Shown here one piece after another: positions 11,695 through 26,200 of a DNA stretch of 64,000 bases. The stretch comes from Calliphora vicina (taxonomy: Eukaryota; Arthropoda; Insecta; Diptera; Calliphoridae), in contig NC_088780.1 of the NCBI RefSeq assembly GCF_958450345.1, positions 170,420,726-170,484,725 on the forward strand, in the 5' to 3' direction. The position numbers and the translations under genes are program-made. Every line of letters begins with the position of its first letter. Positions within the stretch are counted from its first letter, which is position 1. Below the pieces are notes generated by a model. That model was not told where the DNA came from, searched no databases, and saw only the letters and a list, made by a program, of their open reading frames with translations.

Positions 11695-14190
11695 TGTACA
11701 TATGTACATTAGACCGTACCTCAAAAACAAAATTCGCTAATAAAATGCAGTTCTGCAAGGCAGTTTTTTTATTCTTTTGGCGAACGTACATTTTTCCTTA
11801 TATCTTTGTAATTTACAGTTTTGTCTCGGGAAGATCAATGTTTTTGTCTGGGGAAGACCAATGTTTTGCTCCAATGGCCATTGACCTCAAGTATACCGTT
11901 CTAATATTTATCCACCAGATCTTTGTTCCTACACCCTTATGTCAGAAAATTTAAGCTCTCAACAAATAACTAAACTTTTTCTAACGAAGTAATTCGATAT
12001 TACCTCCACAGAAAAGTCTGCATTTACCGTCGGATATATAAGTATGATGTAACGAAATCGTGTCTTTTTGTCAAAGATAATTCGACAAATATTGCTCCAA
12101 GAATGAAGTCTATTGAATTTTGTTAGAATGGGACCATTACTTCTCCTAGCCCCCATATAATTGCGCTATCTGAAAATATCTCAGAGCTAGATTCTGGGAT
12201 AAAGATAATCTTCATTCTTCGTTTAAACCTAAATTAAACTAAAAAATGTGTATTTCACTTATTATTTATTAGGGAAGACAAACGGGACTGGGTTTTACAA
12301 ATCCCGTGATTCTGGATTTTAGAAATGGATTTTAGTTAAACGTCAAAAACATCAAATTCAACAATAAAAACTATTGATTTCATTAATATATTTAAGTAAA
12401 AATATAACAAATCAAAAACTAATGCATTAAATTAAAATAAATGGCCCATGATTTCCCCTAGCTCCATACAATTGTCCCCCGGAGCACTGTTTGAGCAGTC
12501 ATAAATATCTTGATTGTGCGGCAATCCTTATAAAATTGTGCACAAAATAAGTTGTAAGTATTCTGAAATTATACTGTAGAGTACTGCGGAAATCGGAAAT
12601 GCCCCTAGTCCCCTTCAGAAAATAACTTGAACATAAATTTCGTAAAAGTGTAAATTGTGTAAAAGCCTGTCAATGCAAGGGAGACATGCTGCTCCCTGAT
12701 TCAAATGAAAAAATCTGGCTGCGTTTGGATTTGAAGCGAGATTAGTATTATAAATATGCTGACATTTAGCTTTCTAAGTATTTTGGATGCTTCAAAAATC
12801 TTCCTAAAATATCAAAAATCTCATATTTCGGGATTTGTTAATCCCCCTCCCATATGAGGCCCTCTTCTGAAAATCATTTTAACGAGATTAAACATTTTGG
12901 TATTTAAATCCAAAAATGAGCTTTAATTTTAATATTTATCAAAATATATTAATTTTGTTCCTACCTTTCTTATTCTAGTTGCCTGAGACACGTTAATGGC
13001 CTGGCGAATTTTTAATAAGTTTAAATTTTTTTACCAATTTCTGTTTTTTATGTCTCATTAGAACAACAATTACGTACACATTTCGATTCTTTTAAATTAA
13101 ATTGCAAAAGTTATTTTTTAATGGCAAAATTTTTACAAAAACTGAAAAAAATTCATTTTTTCCCCTTGTAAATGCATCTTAAAACTTCAGAGGGCTTGTC
13201 TTATCCCCAACCGATTTACCTAAAATTTTTTCAGGATGATTTTTTTACTAATGTTCACCAAACTGGAGGGTGAGAATGGCCAAAATCCAACTTTCGTTTA
13301 TTAAGGGCCACCCTAATGATCATATAATGTGTCAGAGAAAAAAAATTGATTTATTTTAGAAATTGGTGTGGTGAGTGATGTTTTTGATTCCGAATGACCT
13401 AAAAAAATGGTGGTATGACAAAAATTTCGCCAAAATTAGTTATACCTAATGTGTCAAATTTCATCACATTTGGGAGTATTTAGACAACACAAATCGGAAT
13501 GGGTAATAAACTAAGTATTTGTACGACATACATATTAACCCATTTCTAGTGCTTCTTTAATTACAAGCCTAAATTGTGAATGCATCTTTTTAACAAGGTT
13601 CATTCATAAAATGTATCCAGATTGGCAATGACACTACTTTCTCTTCAGCTTCACTGTGCAATGTTTTAGCTACATATAAAACACTGAATATTATAGTTTC
13701 ATCTTATCATGATTTTGTAAGTTGTACTACATACACGTCGCGGTGATTGGTCAATGTGTTTATAAATCTACAATATTTTTTGAAATACTCTGCTGTTGTT
13801 TAAAAGAATCGCGATTTATTGTTTTATCGATCTATTAATTTAATGACGTTGTAGCGATGCCGCCCGATGTCGATGCCAACGCCAATTGATACAATGATAA
13901 CATTGCCAACCAACCAAAAGTCACAAAACTCATACTTACTTGTACTTACACAATAAGAGAAATATAAGAAAAATTAAAAAAAAAACCTTTTACGATCAGT
14001 TCTTTAGGAACTTGTTTTTTTTCATTTTCTCAATAACATTTGACGAGATCACAGTTATTTACGGTTAATTTAAATGAATTAAAAACAAAATCGTGTTACC
14101 GATAAAAAGGAAAATATCTATAAATAAAAAATATCTTGTTGCTATTAGTGTACAATATATATTTATGTATATTTATATTGTACATTATTG
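11695..14190. other. Intergenic region with degenerate repeats
   Basis: No supported gene. Between about 12130 and 12880 a CCCCTAGYYCCC / CCCATATAATTG-like motif recurs at roughly 12135, 12450, 12597 and 12840 with varying spacing, suggesting an old element with internal subrepeats. A second dispersed repeat lies at 12985-13230. Confidence 0.45.
12985..13230. repeat. Dispersed repeat, copy 1 (relative at 58410-58630)
   Basis: The order of words ATGTCTCATTAGA, AATGGCAAAATTTTT, AAAAACTGAAAAAA and CTTGTAAATGCATC is shared, with mismatches, with 58410-58630 in the same orientation. No ORF. The family is not recognised. Confidence 0.5.
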
Positions 14191-14201
14191 TATATAAAAA
14201 G
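14191..14201 (+). promoter_or_regulatory. Candidate TATA box upstream of the SLC23 start
   Basis: TATATAAAAAG sits about 45 bp before the ATG at 14236. This would give a very short 5' leader. Against it, TATTTGTAG just before the ATG could be a splice acceptor for an upstream untranslated exon. Confidence 0.3.
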
Positions 14202-14235
14202 TCAAGGATATAATAAAAAGTGTTATTTGTAGATC

Positions 14236-14274
14236 ATGGAGTTGGCCAGTGTTACAATTGATGCAACTCAATCT
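14236..14274 (+). CDS. Proposed first coding exon of the SLC23 gene
   Basis: ATG opens 13 codons (MELASVTIDATQS) and ends in a perfect donor GTAAGT in phase 0. Exon 2 begins ATC CCA GAA in phase 0 after a good acceptor (TTTTTCCCTGCAG). No better in-phase start was found nearer exon 2; the upstream frame from 27860 crosses that acceptor and is AT-rich. The resulting intron is 13.7 kb and full of transposon remains. Confidence 0.6.
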
Positions 14275-17200
14275 GTAAGTTCAATTATTATTGATAAAAA
14301 AAAAATAAAAATAAATATGTAAAAACATATGTACATACATATGTATAAAGAATGTGTTTAAAAACAAAGAACAAACACCCAAAATATAAAGATAAATAAA
14401 TTATTGGCACGTGATTTTCAATGCACAATTGAGTGAATATCATATAGGTATATATGTATATGGTAATTTCCACCGAAAGGTCCACCGAGACCAGAAAATT
14501 AAATGTGTTTGAAAACACTTTGTTTTATCATATTTTCATAGGGAAACAATCAAATTTAAATAATGTAAAGAAATTTTCCATTTATTCATAACCCATTTCG
14601 AGATATCCGAATGCAAAGTCGAACAAAGGCAACTTTTCTGATTTGAATATTTATAATGCACGTTTTGTTTTGATACAAGTTCTTAAAGAGATACATTATG
14701 CATTGACTTTTGATATCTAAAATCTTCCTGAGGGTACAAAGAGTCAAAAAAGAATACATAAGAAATTATGCTATTGCAAATAACTGTAAGTTTTTGCTTT
14801 TCATTATCACATAGTATTTCGATGTCCCGTGCGACATTGAAAAACAACATTTGGTATCAGTGCGTCGGAAGTATATGCAGAAATATTGTCAAATATTGAG
14901 TCCAACCAGGGAATTTTTATACAATTCAAATAAAAGAAACTTTACTTTACTTAAAAAAATTGAAAATTATTTTTTCTTACATAAATGAAATATATCTTAT
15001 GCCGTTTGATCAGATTGAAAAGCATTTTTTGTTATATAATTTAGACAAAAATTTGAAAGAAGTGAACAGAATTCCAGGTATAGCCCAGTTGGACTACTTT
15101 TGTTGCAATGGGCAAGAAGGAAAATCAGATAGAACTGCGTGTTCTGGAAAAAATCCGTTTGATGTTCCTGAAACTATTTCATTTAAATATATTATTTTTA
15201 TTGATATATATGTACAATACTTTACCCTATGTCTATACTTGATAAATTGTTTGCATGATAAACGTCAAAATGGTTGTCAAGATAAAAAATTATAATTTTT
15301 TAGTGTTATTGCTTTGTTATGACACAATTGTTAGTGTTTTTGCCAAAGAATAATAACAAGAAAAAAAAATTATAATAAATTTTATTACAATTAAATTTAA
15401 AAATTCAAACAATTGTCAAATTATTTGAATTATGCTAGGTATACACGTTACGATAAGTCGTACGATAAATCGTATAAGTATGAAATTAGTAACGTGTATC
15501 ATGTTGTCGTACTAACGAAGTATGAAAATCAAAAATTTTTGATTTTTGTGATATTTTTATTACTTGTCATTTTTTTCAAAGGAAATAGTACGATTTGTAG
15601 TAACGTCTATCACAAAATCGTACTTCAACTCATACTACGATTAGTACGAAAAATAGTATCGTGTATACCCAGCATTATATTTCATTCAATCATTTCTGCA
15701 AAAATTAAGTTTATTTGAGTTATTAGTTTACTCTGATTAAAATTAATTTAAAAAAAAGTATAACTAATTTTGAATCTGGTTTCGCTGAAATTGGCGTTCG
15801 AATCCCGTGCGAATGCCTCGGTTTTTTGCAATTATCTTGAAAATGAAAACTTGCCCAAAATCAAACTTAGCACCAATTATAGGGCTAACTGAGAGCTATA
15901 AACTAAGCCTTTTGTCAAACTAAAAATTTTATTTATTTTGACTATTTTTCACTTTAAATGTGTACGACGATCCCGTGCGGCATAATGGAATTGCCCATAT
16001 ACATACATATGTATGTATGTAGTACATAAAGGTTGGAAACGGAAAAAAATTACATTTCAAACTTAAATATTACACCGAAACTGCGATTTTTTTATGTGCA
16101 AATACCGATTTTATTTTATAAATATTTTCAATATTCAATTATAAGGTATTTATGCATTAACAAGCTATTTATTTATTTATATATTTATTTCAAAAAACAT
16201 AAACAATAAAGCTCTATAACATAATGAAAATAAATTATTTAAAGGTTTATAACACAAAATTTCAATACAAAATTAGTTTCCTTTGATAAAATAATCTTAA
16301 AAAAATCTCGAGTTTTATCAGTAATTTTAAAAATACAAATGATAAATTTAATACAATTTATTTTAAATTTTGCAAATTCATTATCATTTTTATTGTTTGG
16401 GTTTTTAAAGTTCTTATACTCAGTGTAAATATTTTTGATAAATTCACTGAAATTTATTGTTCAGTTCCTATGTGTCTTTATTTAATTTTTTCTCTTATTT
16501 TACAACTTTTATTAGAAACGTAATCAGACAATTTTCTTTTCTACATAAGATAGCCTGTATATTTTAATTTAAATTTGGCAACTTATATATGTATATAGAC
16601 AGACCTGTCATGATATTAATTTAACTTTGATAGATTTAAATTTACTAGGATCGCCTGGTGGTCAAAATTCGACCACTTTCAAGGGAGCTATATTCGTCTG
16701 TGCCAAATCATATATACCCTACACCAAATTATACTTTAAGATAAATATTGAAAACTATTTTTGTCGAAAAAAATGTTGTGAACACCTTTTTGGATGAAAA
16801 AAATTTGTTTGGAGAAAATTGAGGTAGGCGGACCGATTTTCCCGAGTTTAAATATCAGCTGAATTCAACAGACAGACCGACATGGCAACATCGACTCCGC
16901 TATCTATAACCATTCAGAATATAATATAACTGTATGCGGTCGCAAATGACAAATGGCACGTTCAAGTAGCGGGAATTTAAAAATTTACTGGCGACATAAA
17001 AAGTTGTTGTACATTGGTTTTTAAAACTTTCCATTCATAAAATAGGCTTAATTTTAAAATTTTGATTTTGGGATATCATAAATATATGTATATAAAAGGT
17101 TTATTTTGTATCAATAAAAATGTGTGGGCTTATATTTTTCAAACTAACATTATAATATAGAATCAATAAAAAATCCATTTCGAAAATTTTGCATTACATT

Positions 17201-20200
17201 ATTACATTTCAGCTAACGATATGTATTGGGATATTTTATAATATATTTATAAAGAAATACTTATACTACGTTCTATTCGATTTTTTGAATTAAATACTAC
17301 ATACTATGTATTAACAATTTGCGATAATTTTTTATAATATGAAATTTTACTAATTTTATAAAAAAAAAATAGAGCCAACAACAATTTCCATATTAATAAA
17401 TACAACAGAACGTTGTGTTCTATAGTTAACGTTGTAACTTATAGTTAATTCCAAGTTAAGCACAACGAAATTTGAAACTTTTCTTACTGTCTATCTTCCT
17501 GTGTTGCATGTATATATACCCTGCAGTATTGATTGAGATAATGTACCCATTTTTTTGCAAAACCCTTCACTAATGTCTGATTACTTGGCAGACTCCAGCT
17601 CATTTGTTTTTGAGTAAATTCGACACTTGCATATCGAGGGACTTCATATATTCAATACTCTCTATCTATTTTCATGAAAGAATAATTACCAAAAATCTAT
17701 AAATAAAATATACACATGGCACAGAAAAAGACTAAAATCAGTTTTCAATCTCCAGTTTGATTCAACGAATCAACACCAAGGAGAAAGAAAGAAAAACACA
17801 AAAACATTCATAGCTGAATTGTTAACCAAAGGTTGAGTACAGCAACACTAATAAAATGATAAATTTGTAATAATAAGAATACATATATGTACATATACAT
17901 ATAATACAAATATTTGAAATTTCGTCAAATTTACAAATAATATTCAAATGAATGCATTCCAATTTGCCAATTGTCTAAAATTTACTTTCAAATTATATGT
18001 ATATATAAAAAAAGTTCGAATAATTACCAAAAATCTATAAATTATAAATTTTTATAAATTTTTTATTTATTTCGCCCCCTTCAAAAACTGCATGAACCTG
18101 GAAATGGTAACTGGAATTTGTTTCTAGAATATTTCAACCCAAATATTATAAAAATACCAAAAAACCAATTTTTGAAAAAATGCGAAAATTACCTTTTGTT
18201 CTGTGGCTTTCTGCATTCTGCATCAAAAATTAATACAATTGATGTTTTTTGAATCTTTAAAAATAGTTCCAAAAACCTATTGTGGGTTTTTGGAACTATT
18301 GTGGGTTTTTGCGCGATGAAAAGGCATTTTAAGCTTAGCAAAACGACACCATTAAAAAGTTATGAGGCTTCAAAGTTATTTATTTAACAAGAAAATAATA
18401 ATTGGTAAAAAAAGTATAGAATTTTTTTTTATTAGTTTGCCTTAACAAAACATTTTTAAAACCACACAACTTTTTAACGGGTTATGATAGAAAATAAATA
18501 TTGGTACCATTTTTAAATGCCTTTTCATCGTGCATGTTTAAAAAAACTAAAATCCTTTTTTATTTTTTTAATGAGATTTGTGCCCTCTGTTGTGGGTTTT
18601 TGGAACAAATTTTAAGGATTCCAAAAACATCAATTGTAATAATTTTTTATGTAGAATCGACTGGTGAAATCAGATTTGCAATATATTCAACCGTTTTTGC
18701 TCTATAGAAAAATGTGCTCAAAATCCGCGTCTTTAGGTACGTTGAACCACCACAAGGAATGAACATTTTCCAAAAAAAAAGACGCCATTATTTTTATTTA
18801 TGCAAAAACCTTCAGAAAAATTATGATACTCGAAAAACAAATGAAGTGACCTGGTCACAAACGAACTCTAATCTATCTATATATATAAAAATGAAGTGGT
18901 CCATGTATGTAATGGCATCACGCGAGAACGGCTGGAGGGATTTGATTGATTTTTTTATTCGATTCGAAATTTTCAGGAGATATTTGTAAAGAAAAAAATT
19001 CAAAAATTCGGAAATTTTAATTTTTAATAAATTGCCATCTTTTCACTTCTCACTTTTCTTAATAAGAGACATTTTTGGGAGAAACATGAAGAACTACATT
19101 AGTAAATAGCTACCGGGCGAAGCCGGGGCTGTCATCTAGTTTATAATAAATATTTTAAGGGAATTATTTTTTATTATTACTATTATTAAAGTAAATTTCT
19201 ATTAATTGGACTTATGAACAAGTTACCCTGCAGGAAATGTCAATAGTGAAACTATACTGACTTACTATTTACACAGTAACCAGTACTAGTGACTTATTTT
19301 ACCCCAGACAATGCTATTTACTATAGACATTTAACATGTGCATGTCATTGGAAGTCTACTACTGACGATATTACTATTGACTAGGTACTTATTCTTTAGT
19401 ACATTTTAGTAATTCTAATCTACACTTTTGGTACTTTTCTGAAGTAGATATAAATAATGAAACTGCATATTTTGTTAACATTTGACATTGTATTAAACAA
19501 ATTAAAAAACGAAATGATATGAATTCATAACAGATGGAAGAGTCGTCTTCGTTGACGCTTCGTTGACAATGTCGCTAAAAAGTCACCAAAATAGTCGACA
19601 AAACTGGTGACTTGGAGACACTTGTCCCCAGGTTTCCTTCAGGGTATTTTCAGACTCTGTCAACTAGATAGCTTTTTGTTTAATAAAACGTTTCACACTA
19701 GAAACTCATTACCACATACACAGAACCTATTGTCGGCTGATTTGTCTTGATTTTTGATTTTTTTATCAAGACATTCGCCAGAACTGCATGGTTTTATTAG
19801 AATACAACAAATATCTAATAATAACTAATACTAGAATAAATACATCAATACAAACATACATACCTACATATATTTTATTCAATGTAAACATTTTGACATA
19901 AATTTCCATTAATTAAGATTATTAAATTTTAATAAAGTAATAATAATAATAATTATAAGTTGTTACAAAAAATGCTCTCATAATGTAAACTGATGAAATG
20001 TCTTGTTAGTAAGCAAACTGTAAAACTTTGAATTATAGCTTTATATGTATAGATAAATGCATTAATACATTAGAATAGTTCAAAAAAGAACGGTTGTTTT
20101 TAAAATAAATATTTAATTTACATATTTAGTTTTTATTTATATAACCAAACCCCAAGAGGCATTTATGGGCAATAAAAATCACTATATAAAACAAATATAG

Positions 20201-23200
20201 TTTTTTTATACTTGGGTCTTCCGATCTTGACCATATTCAGTCCTTTGGGCTATTCTTTTAAATTTCGCGTTTTTATTCACGATTTAAATTTTCAAATTTT
20301 TTTTATGAAAAATTATTTAAAAATTATAAAAAAAATAAATTTTAATGAAAAGTGATTTTCATTAAAAAAATATGAAATTTTTTTCCTTTCGTGTTTCTTA
20401 ATTAGGCCCTAACTTTCAATATTCGTATCTAATGAACCTGCATTCATTCATGATGCAAATGAAATTTTCAGATGTTCTTTTGGAAATTATTTTAAAAATA
20501 TTTGTATATTCAAAATCTTGTTTGTATGGAAAATATATAACCCTGAAGTCAGCAGTTTTGTGGACTATTTTGGTGACTTTTTAGCGACACTGTCAACGAA
20601 GACGACTCTTCCATCTGTTATGAATTCATACCATTTCATTTTTTAATTTGTTTAATACAACGTCAAATATTAACAAAATATGCAGTTTCATTATTTATAT
20701 CTACTTCAGAAAAGTACCAAAAGTGTAGATTAGAATTACTAAAATGTACTAAAGAATAAGTACCTAGTCAATAGTAAAATCGTACACGCACATGTTAAAT
20801 GTCTATAGTAAATAGCATTGTCTGAGGTAAAATAAGTCACTAGTACTGGTGACTGTGTCAATAGTAAGTCAGTATAGTTTCACTATTGACACTTCCTGCA
20901 TGGAATGTATGGATAATATAGAATATACATATATATATGTATATGGTGTTCAATATAAAGAAATATTAAAAATAGTAGGATTTCTCGTCAAAATTTTTAG
21001 TTTAATTGTTTAGTCAACTGAACACTTTAATATTATTTGAAAACATTTTAAATTTTATTTGATACGAGCAATATGAAAACTCTTTAAAAATACAAAAACT
21101 ATGGTAAAAATCGGCAATGGTAAACACCAGGGACTTATTCCATAAACAACTTATCAACTTTTCAGTTTGCACTTAACAAATCTCATTTTTTGGCAAAGTG
21201 ATAAATAAGTGTTTCTGTTCCACAATATTCTTTGCAAATCATACTTTGCAATAAGCAAATTCTTTGTTCTCTTTGCTATCTTTGCAAAGTCTTTGCACTC
21301 TCTGTGCAAAGTGAGTGGGCAAAGTGTTCCACAAAGCATTTAATCATCTTTGCATTTCTGTCTTATTACTTTTCACTCTGCTTTGCTAAATAGTACGTGT
21401 TAAAATGAGCCGCAAAATAGCGGATTTCAACATAAATAAGTCTCCTGGTTCTGATGGTATACCAGCACTGGTCTTGAAGCAGTGTTCTTCGACGGTAGCT
21501 CGTCCATTAGCTAACCTTTTCAGCACTTTATACCGTGCCGGCAAATTTCCAACAATTTACTCAGCAACCGGCAGCAATGGCTTTCGTAGAGGACGCTCTA
21601 CGGGAGACTTGCTAGCCTTCCTATCGGAAAAATGGTGTCGTTCCATACACCGTTTTGGCGAAAGTAGTAAGTGGTGGCTCTAGATATTTCTAAAGCGTTT
21701 GATAGAGTATGGCATGGTGCGCTTTTAGCAAAACTTATTGCTTTTGGTGTTGGTAATAACTTCTGTCGATTTATATCGAACTTTCTCAGAGATCGCAATA
21801 TACGAGTTGTTATAGATGGAATTTCATCAAACGGGTTCAAGATCAATTCAGGGGTACCGCAAGGCTCCGTCCTTTATCCTACTCTATTTCTTATCTTTAT
21901 AAACGACCTTCTACGTCAAACTTCCAACCCTATCTACTCTTTTGCAGATGACAGCAACATTTGCCATTCATATGCATTCAATTATAGACCAAACCTGTCG
22001 GAGATTGGGGCAATGAGGCAAAATATGAATGATACGCTCAACCAAGATCTTGTGACAATCTCTGTATGGGGTTGTGCGAATAGAGTCGATTTTAATGCAC
22101 GCAAGACTCAATGTTGTATGTTAACCCACAAACGCACAACAGATCATGTTGCTCCATCTGTTTTTATAGGTGGTGTAAATATTAAGGAATCAGAAGCTCT
22201 TGATGTTCTAGGCATGAGTATTCAGTGCGATGTCCGCTGGACAAAACACATTTTTCGAGTGTCGAAAGAAGCATTCAAGTGCCTTGGTTTTCTAAAACGG
22301 TGTAAGAAATATTTCACTCCATCTGATCTCCTTACTATTTACACCACTTATATCCGACCTAAAATGGAATACAACTCTCATGTGTGGGCCGGTGCTTCGA
22401 AGTCTATTTTGGAGTTACTCGACCGCGTACAGGAGAGGGCGAAGATGCTTATCGGTGACAGTAGGGTTGTGTTTCACTGTTCTACCGATATTACAATGGT
22501 ATATGCTCTGCTGAAATTAGGGAACTTGTTCCCGAAACCCGTAGATTTTTACGCAACACACGCTCTTTGGCGAGGGCACATCAATTCGTTGTCGACTGGA
22601 CAGTAGATCGCACAACACATTACAGGGAAAATTCGTTCTTTAGCCGTACTGTCCGTATGTGGAATAAGCTTCCTCCTGAAGTATTTCCTGTCACTTTCAA
22701 TATAGGAAAATTCAAATCAAATGTCCACAAACACTACTCCCTCTATCCTCCCTCCCATAACCAACATATTTTCCTAGTTCCAACACAATGCTTTGCATGA
22801 GTAGGTGTCATCCCCTGAGTGCTGGTCCAAGAAAAAAAAAAGTAAGAGAGCTATATTCGGATATTCACCAAATTTTTTTAGCTAAACAAATATTTTTCTT
22901 AATTTTCATTTCAAAATGTTTTTTAATTATTTTAGTGACAAAAGTTTTATGTCAAAAATTTTTTTTCCAAAATTAATTTTTTAAATTTTATTTTTTATTT
23001 TTTTAGTGACAATTTTATGCCAAATATTTTTTTTCAAAATTTATTTTTTAATATTTTTGCAATTTTTTTTTTCATTTTTAATTTTTTTTTAAATTGTACA
23101 AAAAGTCATGAAAAATTAATTCGGTCTCTATAATTTCTTGTTATAACCGCGTCTTCACTATCGTCGAACAAAAATTCACGTCTTAACGTTTTTAAAGTTT

Positions 23201-26200
23201 CACTAGTTATAACAATATGAATTTGTAGAGCGATCGTTTACCTTGCTAATTTTTGACAAACTTATCAAAATAGAACAATAGAATTTACAGTTTTTGTGGA
23301 ACGAAACAGCATAATTATTTGCAAAATCTTTTCAATATTAACATTGCACTTTGAACAAGAAAACGTACGTAGAACAGAAATTGCAAAGAGAATATAAAAA
23401 TTGCAAAAAATTTGCAAATTACACTTATCAATTTCAATTCATCACTTATCAAATTGTATAGTTCTGAGGAACATAAAGTTTTGCAAATTGAACAAAAATT
23501 TGATAAGTGCAAAGTGAAGTGTTGTTAGGTTGTTTTGTGGAATAGGGCCCAGATCACATGTACTGCCCTTGATCGGTTATGCGAACATATTAGAGATTCC
23601 TATGTAAACATAAACAAAATATGTATATATATACATACTTATGTAATTGCACCTTCCGTATTTCAAAAACCGTGTCAACTACTTACGTATGTATTTGCTT
23701 CAACATTTATAGAATTTGGTTTTTCAGAGCATTGTTTCGGATTTGAATGCATATTTAATAAAAACTCTATATGAATTTATTATAAAATATTGATTTGAGA
23801 ATAATGGATTAGAGTATTCTATATTGTTCGACAAGTATCGAACTAAACTGAAAGAATAATTCACTCTATCTTTTATCTTCGATTATTATGTTCATGTGTT
23901 TAAAATCAAGCTGAAATGTAAAATAATATTTCGGTACATTTTCATTTCAATGTACATAAGCACATGTATTGAACTGAGCACGAATTATATCTAATCTAAT
24001 ATTTCGGTTTTACTACACCCTAAATATATTATTATCAAATTCAATGAAATAAATAAAAACAATAGTAGAGAATAGCTAAATATAGTCATCTCAATTAACA
24101 TATTCAATAATTTTACATTAGATGCAAACAAACTTATTAAAATTAACTACAAATATTTAATAATAGTACTAAGCGCAAATTATTCCAAGAATTATGAATT
24201 ATTAAACCATTTTTAGTAAGAACACTTATAGCATTAAATTATCTAAAATTATTCTTAATCTAAAATTAAAAAATCCAAACTTATAAAATTCGCTTTAACT
24301 TTATATCTGAGGGTATTTTTTTTCTACGTTCATTCGCAGAAATAAAACAAGTAATAGTGTTACATTCGGCAGTGCCGATTCTTACATAACCATATACCAC
24401 CCTCTACATATCGGCCATTCAACAGACAGACAGATATGCGGATATAGCTAGATCACCATAGAACATATATACATATATACTTTTATCCAATATTTCGATG
24501 TATTACAAAAGGAATGACCCTCAATCTTTTTGTTGGTGGGTATCAAAATACCCTTATTAAAGCAAAATTTAAATTTAGTGTTGTTTGTAATTTAATTATA
24601 TATGTATACAAGTTTGTTATTCCGTTCGTAATTTCTACATTTTTTATTTGCGACCCCACAAAATATATATGTACTATATATTCTGGATCATTATAGATAG
24701 TGGAGTCGATGTCCGCCTGTCCGTCTGTATGTTAAAATCAACATTCCGTAGCCATAAAATAACTTACATACATGATTCATACATCAACATATCTGTTATA
24801 AGCCCGGTTCGGTGGCTATTTAAAAGAAAATCGGCCCACAAATAGCTGAGATATAAGGAAAAAACCAGGACAACCTCGATGTATACATATGTATAAAATA
24901 TACTATGTCATTAATATAGACAAAATGGATATCTAATGATATACATATATTTCAAAGGCATTTGCATTTGAAGTAAGTTAGACCTACAATGGATCAAAAT
25001 CGGGAAAACTTTTTTTATTCCGATTTTTTTTTTCACAAAACTAAATTTTTTGATATACAATTTTTTTTTAACTAATAAAAAAAATGAATATGTAGTATAT
25101 AAATTTTGAATTTTTTATTTTGTTTACCAACATAATATAACTATTACAAGGTAGAATCAGTAGAATAGTAAGTTATCAATTTTTCATGCCTTAAATTGTC
25201 AGACTTACATATAAAAATAAAAATAAAACATCAAAAATTAAAAAAAGTTTATTAAGTATTTTTGTGAAGAAATCAATTTAACTATTAAACCATATAACAA
25301 GAAATATGAGTGTGTAAATGTTCATTTGAACAAAAGGATATAAGGTTTTTAAAATGTCCTGAACAAAAAATTAAAGAATGGAGTACAGCTTGCGGCGTTG
25401 AGTTGAAGAAACACTCCAGGATTTGTATGTACCATTTTGATAACAGCGATTACATTGAGCTGCATCAAGATTCTAAACGCGCACGTTTAAAGCCAAATGC
25501 ACTAACTTCTCCTGAGCCAATAAAAGGAGTAAATAATTTTTTGGGGTATGCAAATGAATTATATTTTTCAAATGTAAACCATTTTTAAATTTTCTTTATT
25601 CTTATTCATATATTTTTTTCTCTTTTTCTCATATTTGACATAACAAGGCATACAATTTTAAACTCTCCCTACTGATTTTACCTGGTTATTGTTGTATAAT
25701 GGTTTACCAAAATATTAAAATTTTTGTAAAGTATTATTTGGCTATATAAGATTCAGCACTGCCGAATATAGCTCTCTTACCTGTTTTTAATTTGTATCTT
25801 CTAAATGTGAACAACGACCTGACCTGTATTGTCATTATGGACTTTTTAGCAATTTCTCAAATAAAGTCGTTTCCCAAATATCCTACGGCTCGACAATGAT
25901 GAGAAATTTGATATAAATTCATGAGAAATTTGGTATTGAAAATCTGCATAAATGTCTCGATTTTATACACATCCGATTGTATGTACTACATGACAATATG
26001 ACAGTTATTTAGGAACAAAATTGCTTGCTATATTTCATTGTTTTCCATTAATTACTTAAATATTTCCACGCAAATTTACTTTTTCTTAAATATCCATCAC
26101 TAAAACATCCGAGTCTTCTTCAAGTTATAATATTTTTAAATTTGTAGAAAACCTTTTTTTGTTAACTTACATATGTATTTAACATCTATTTTATTTTTAT

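Noticed and set aside
14960..15295. 111-codon + strand frame
   Set aside because: No motif, AT-rich composition, inside the long intron.
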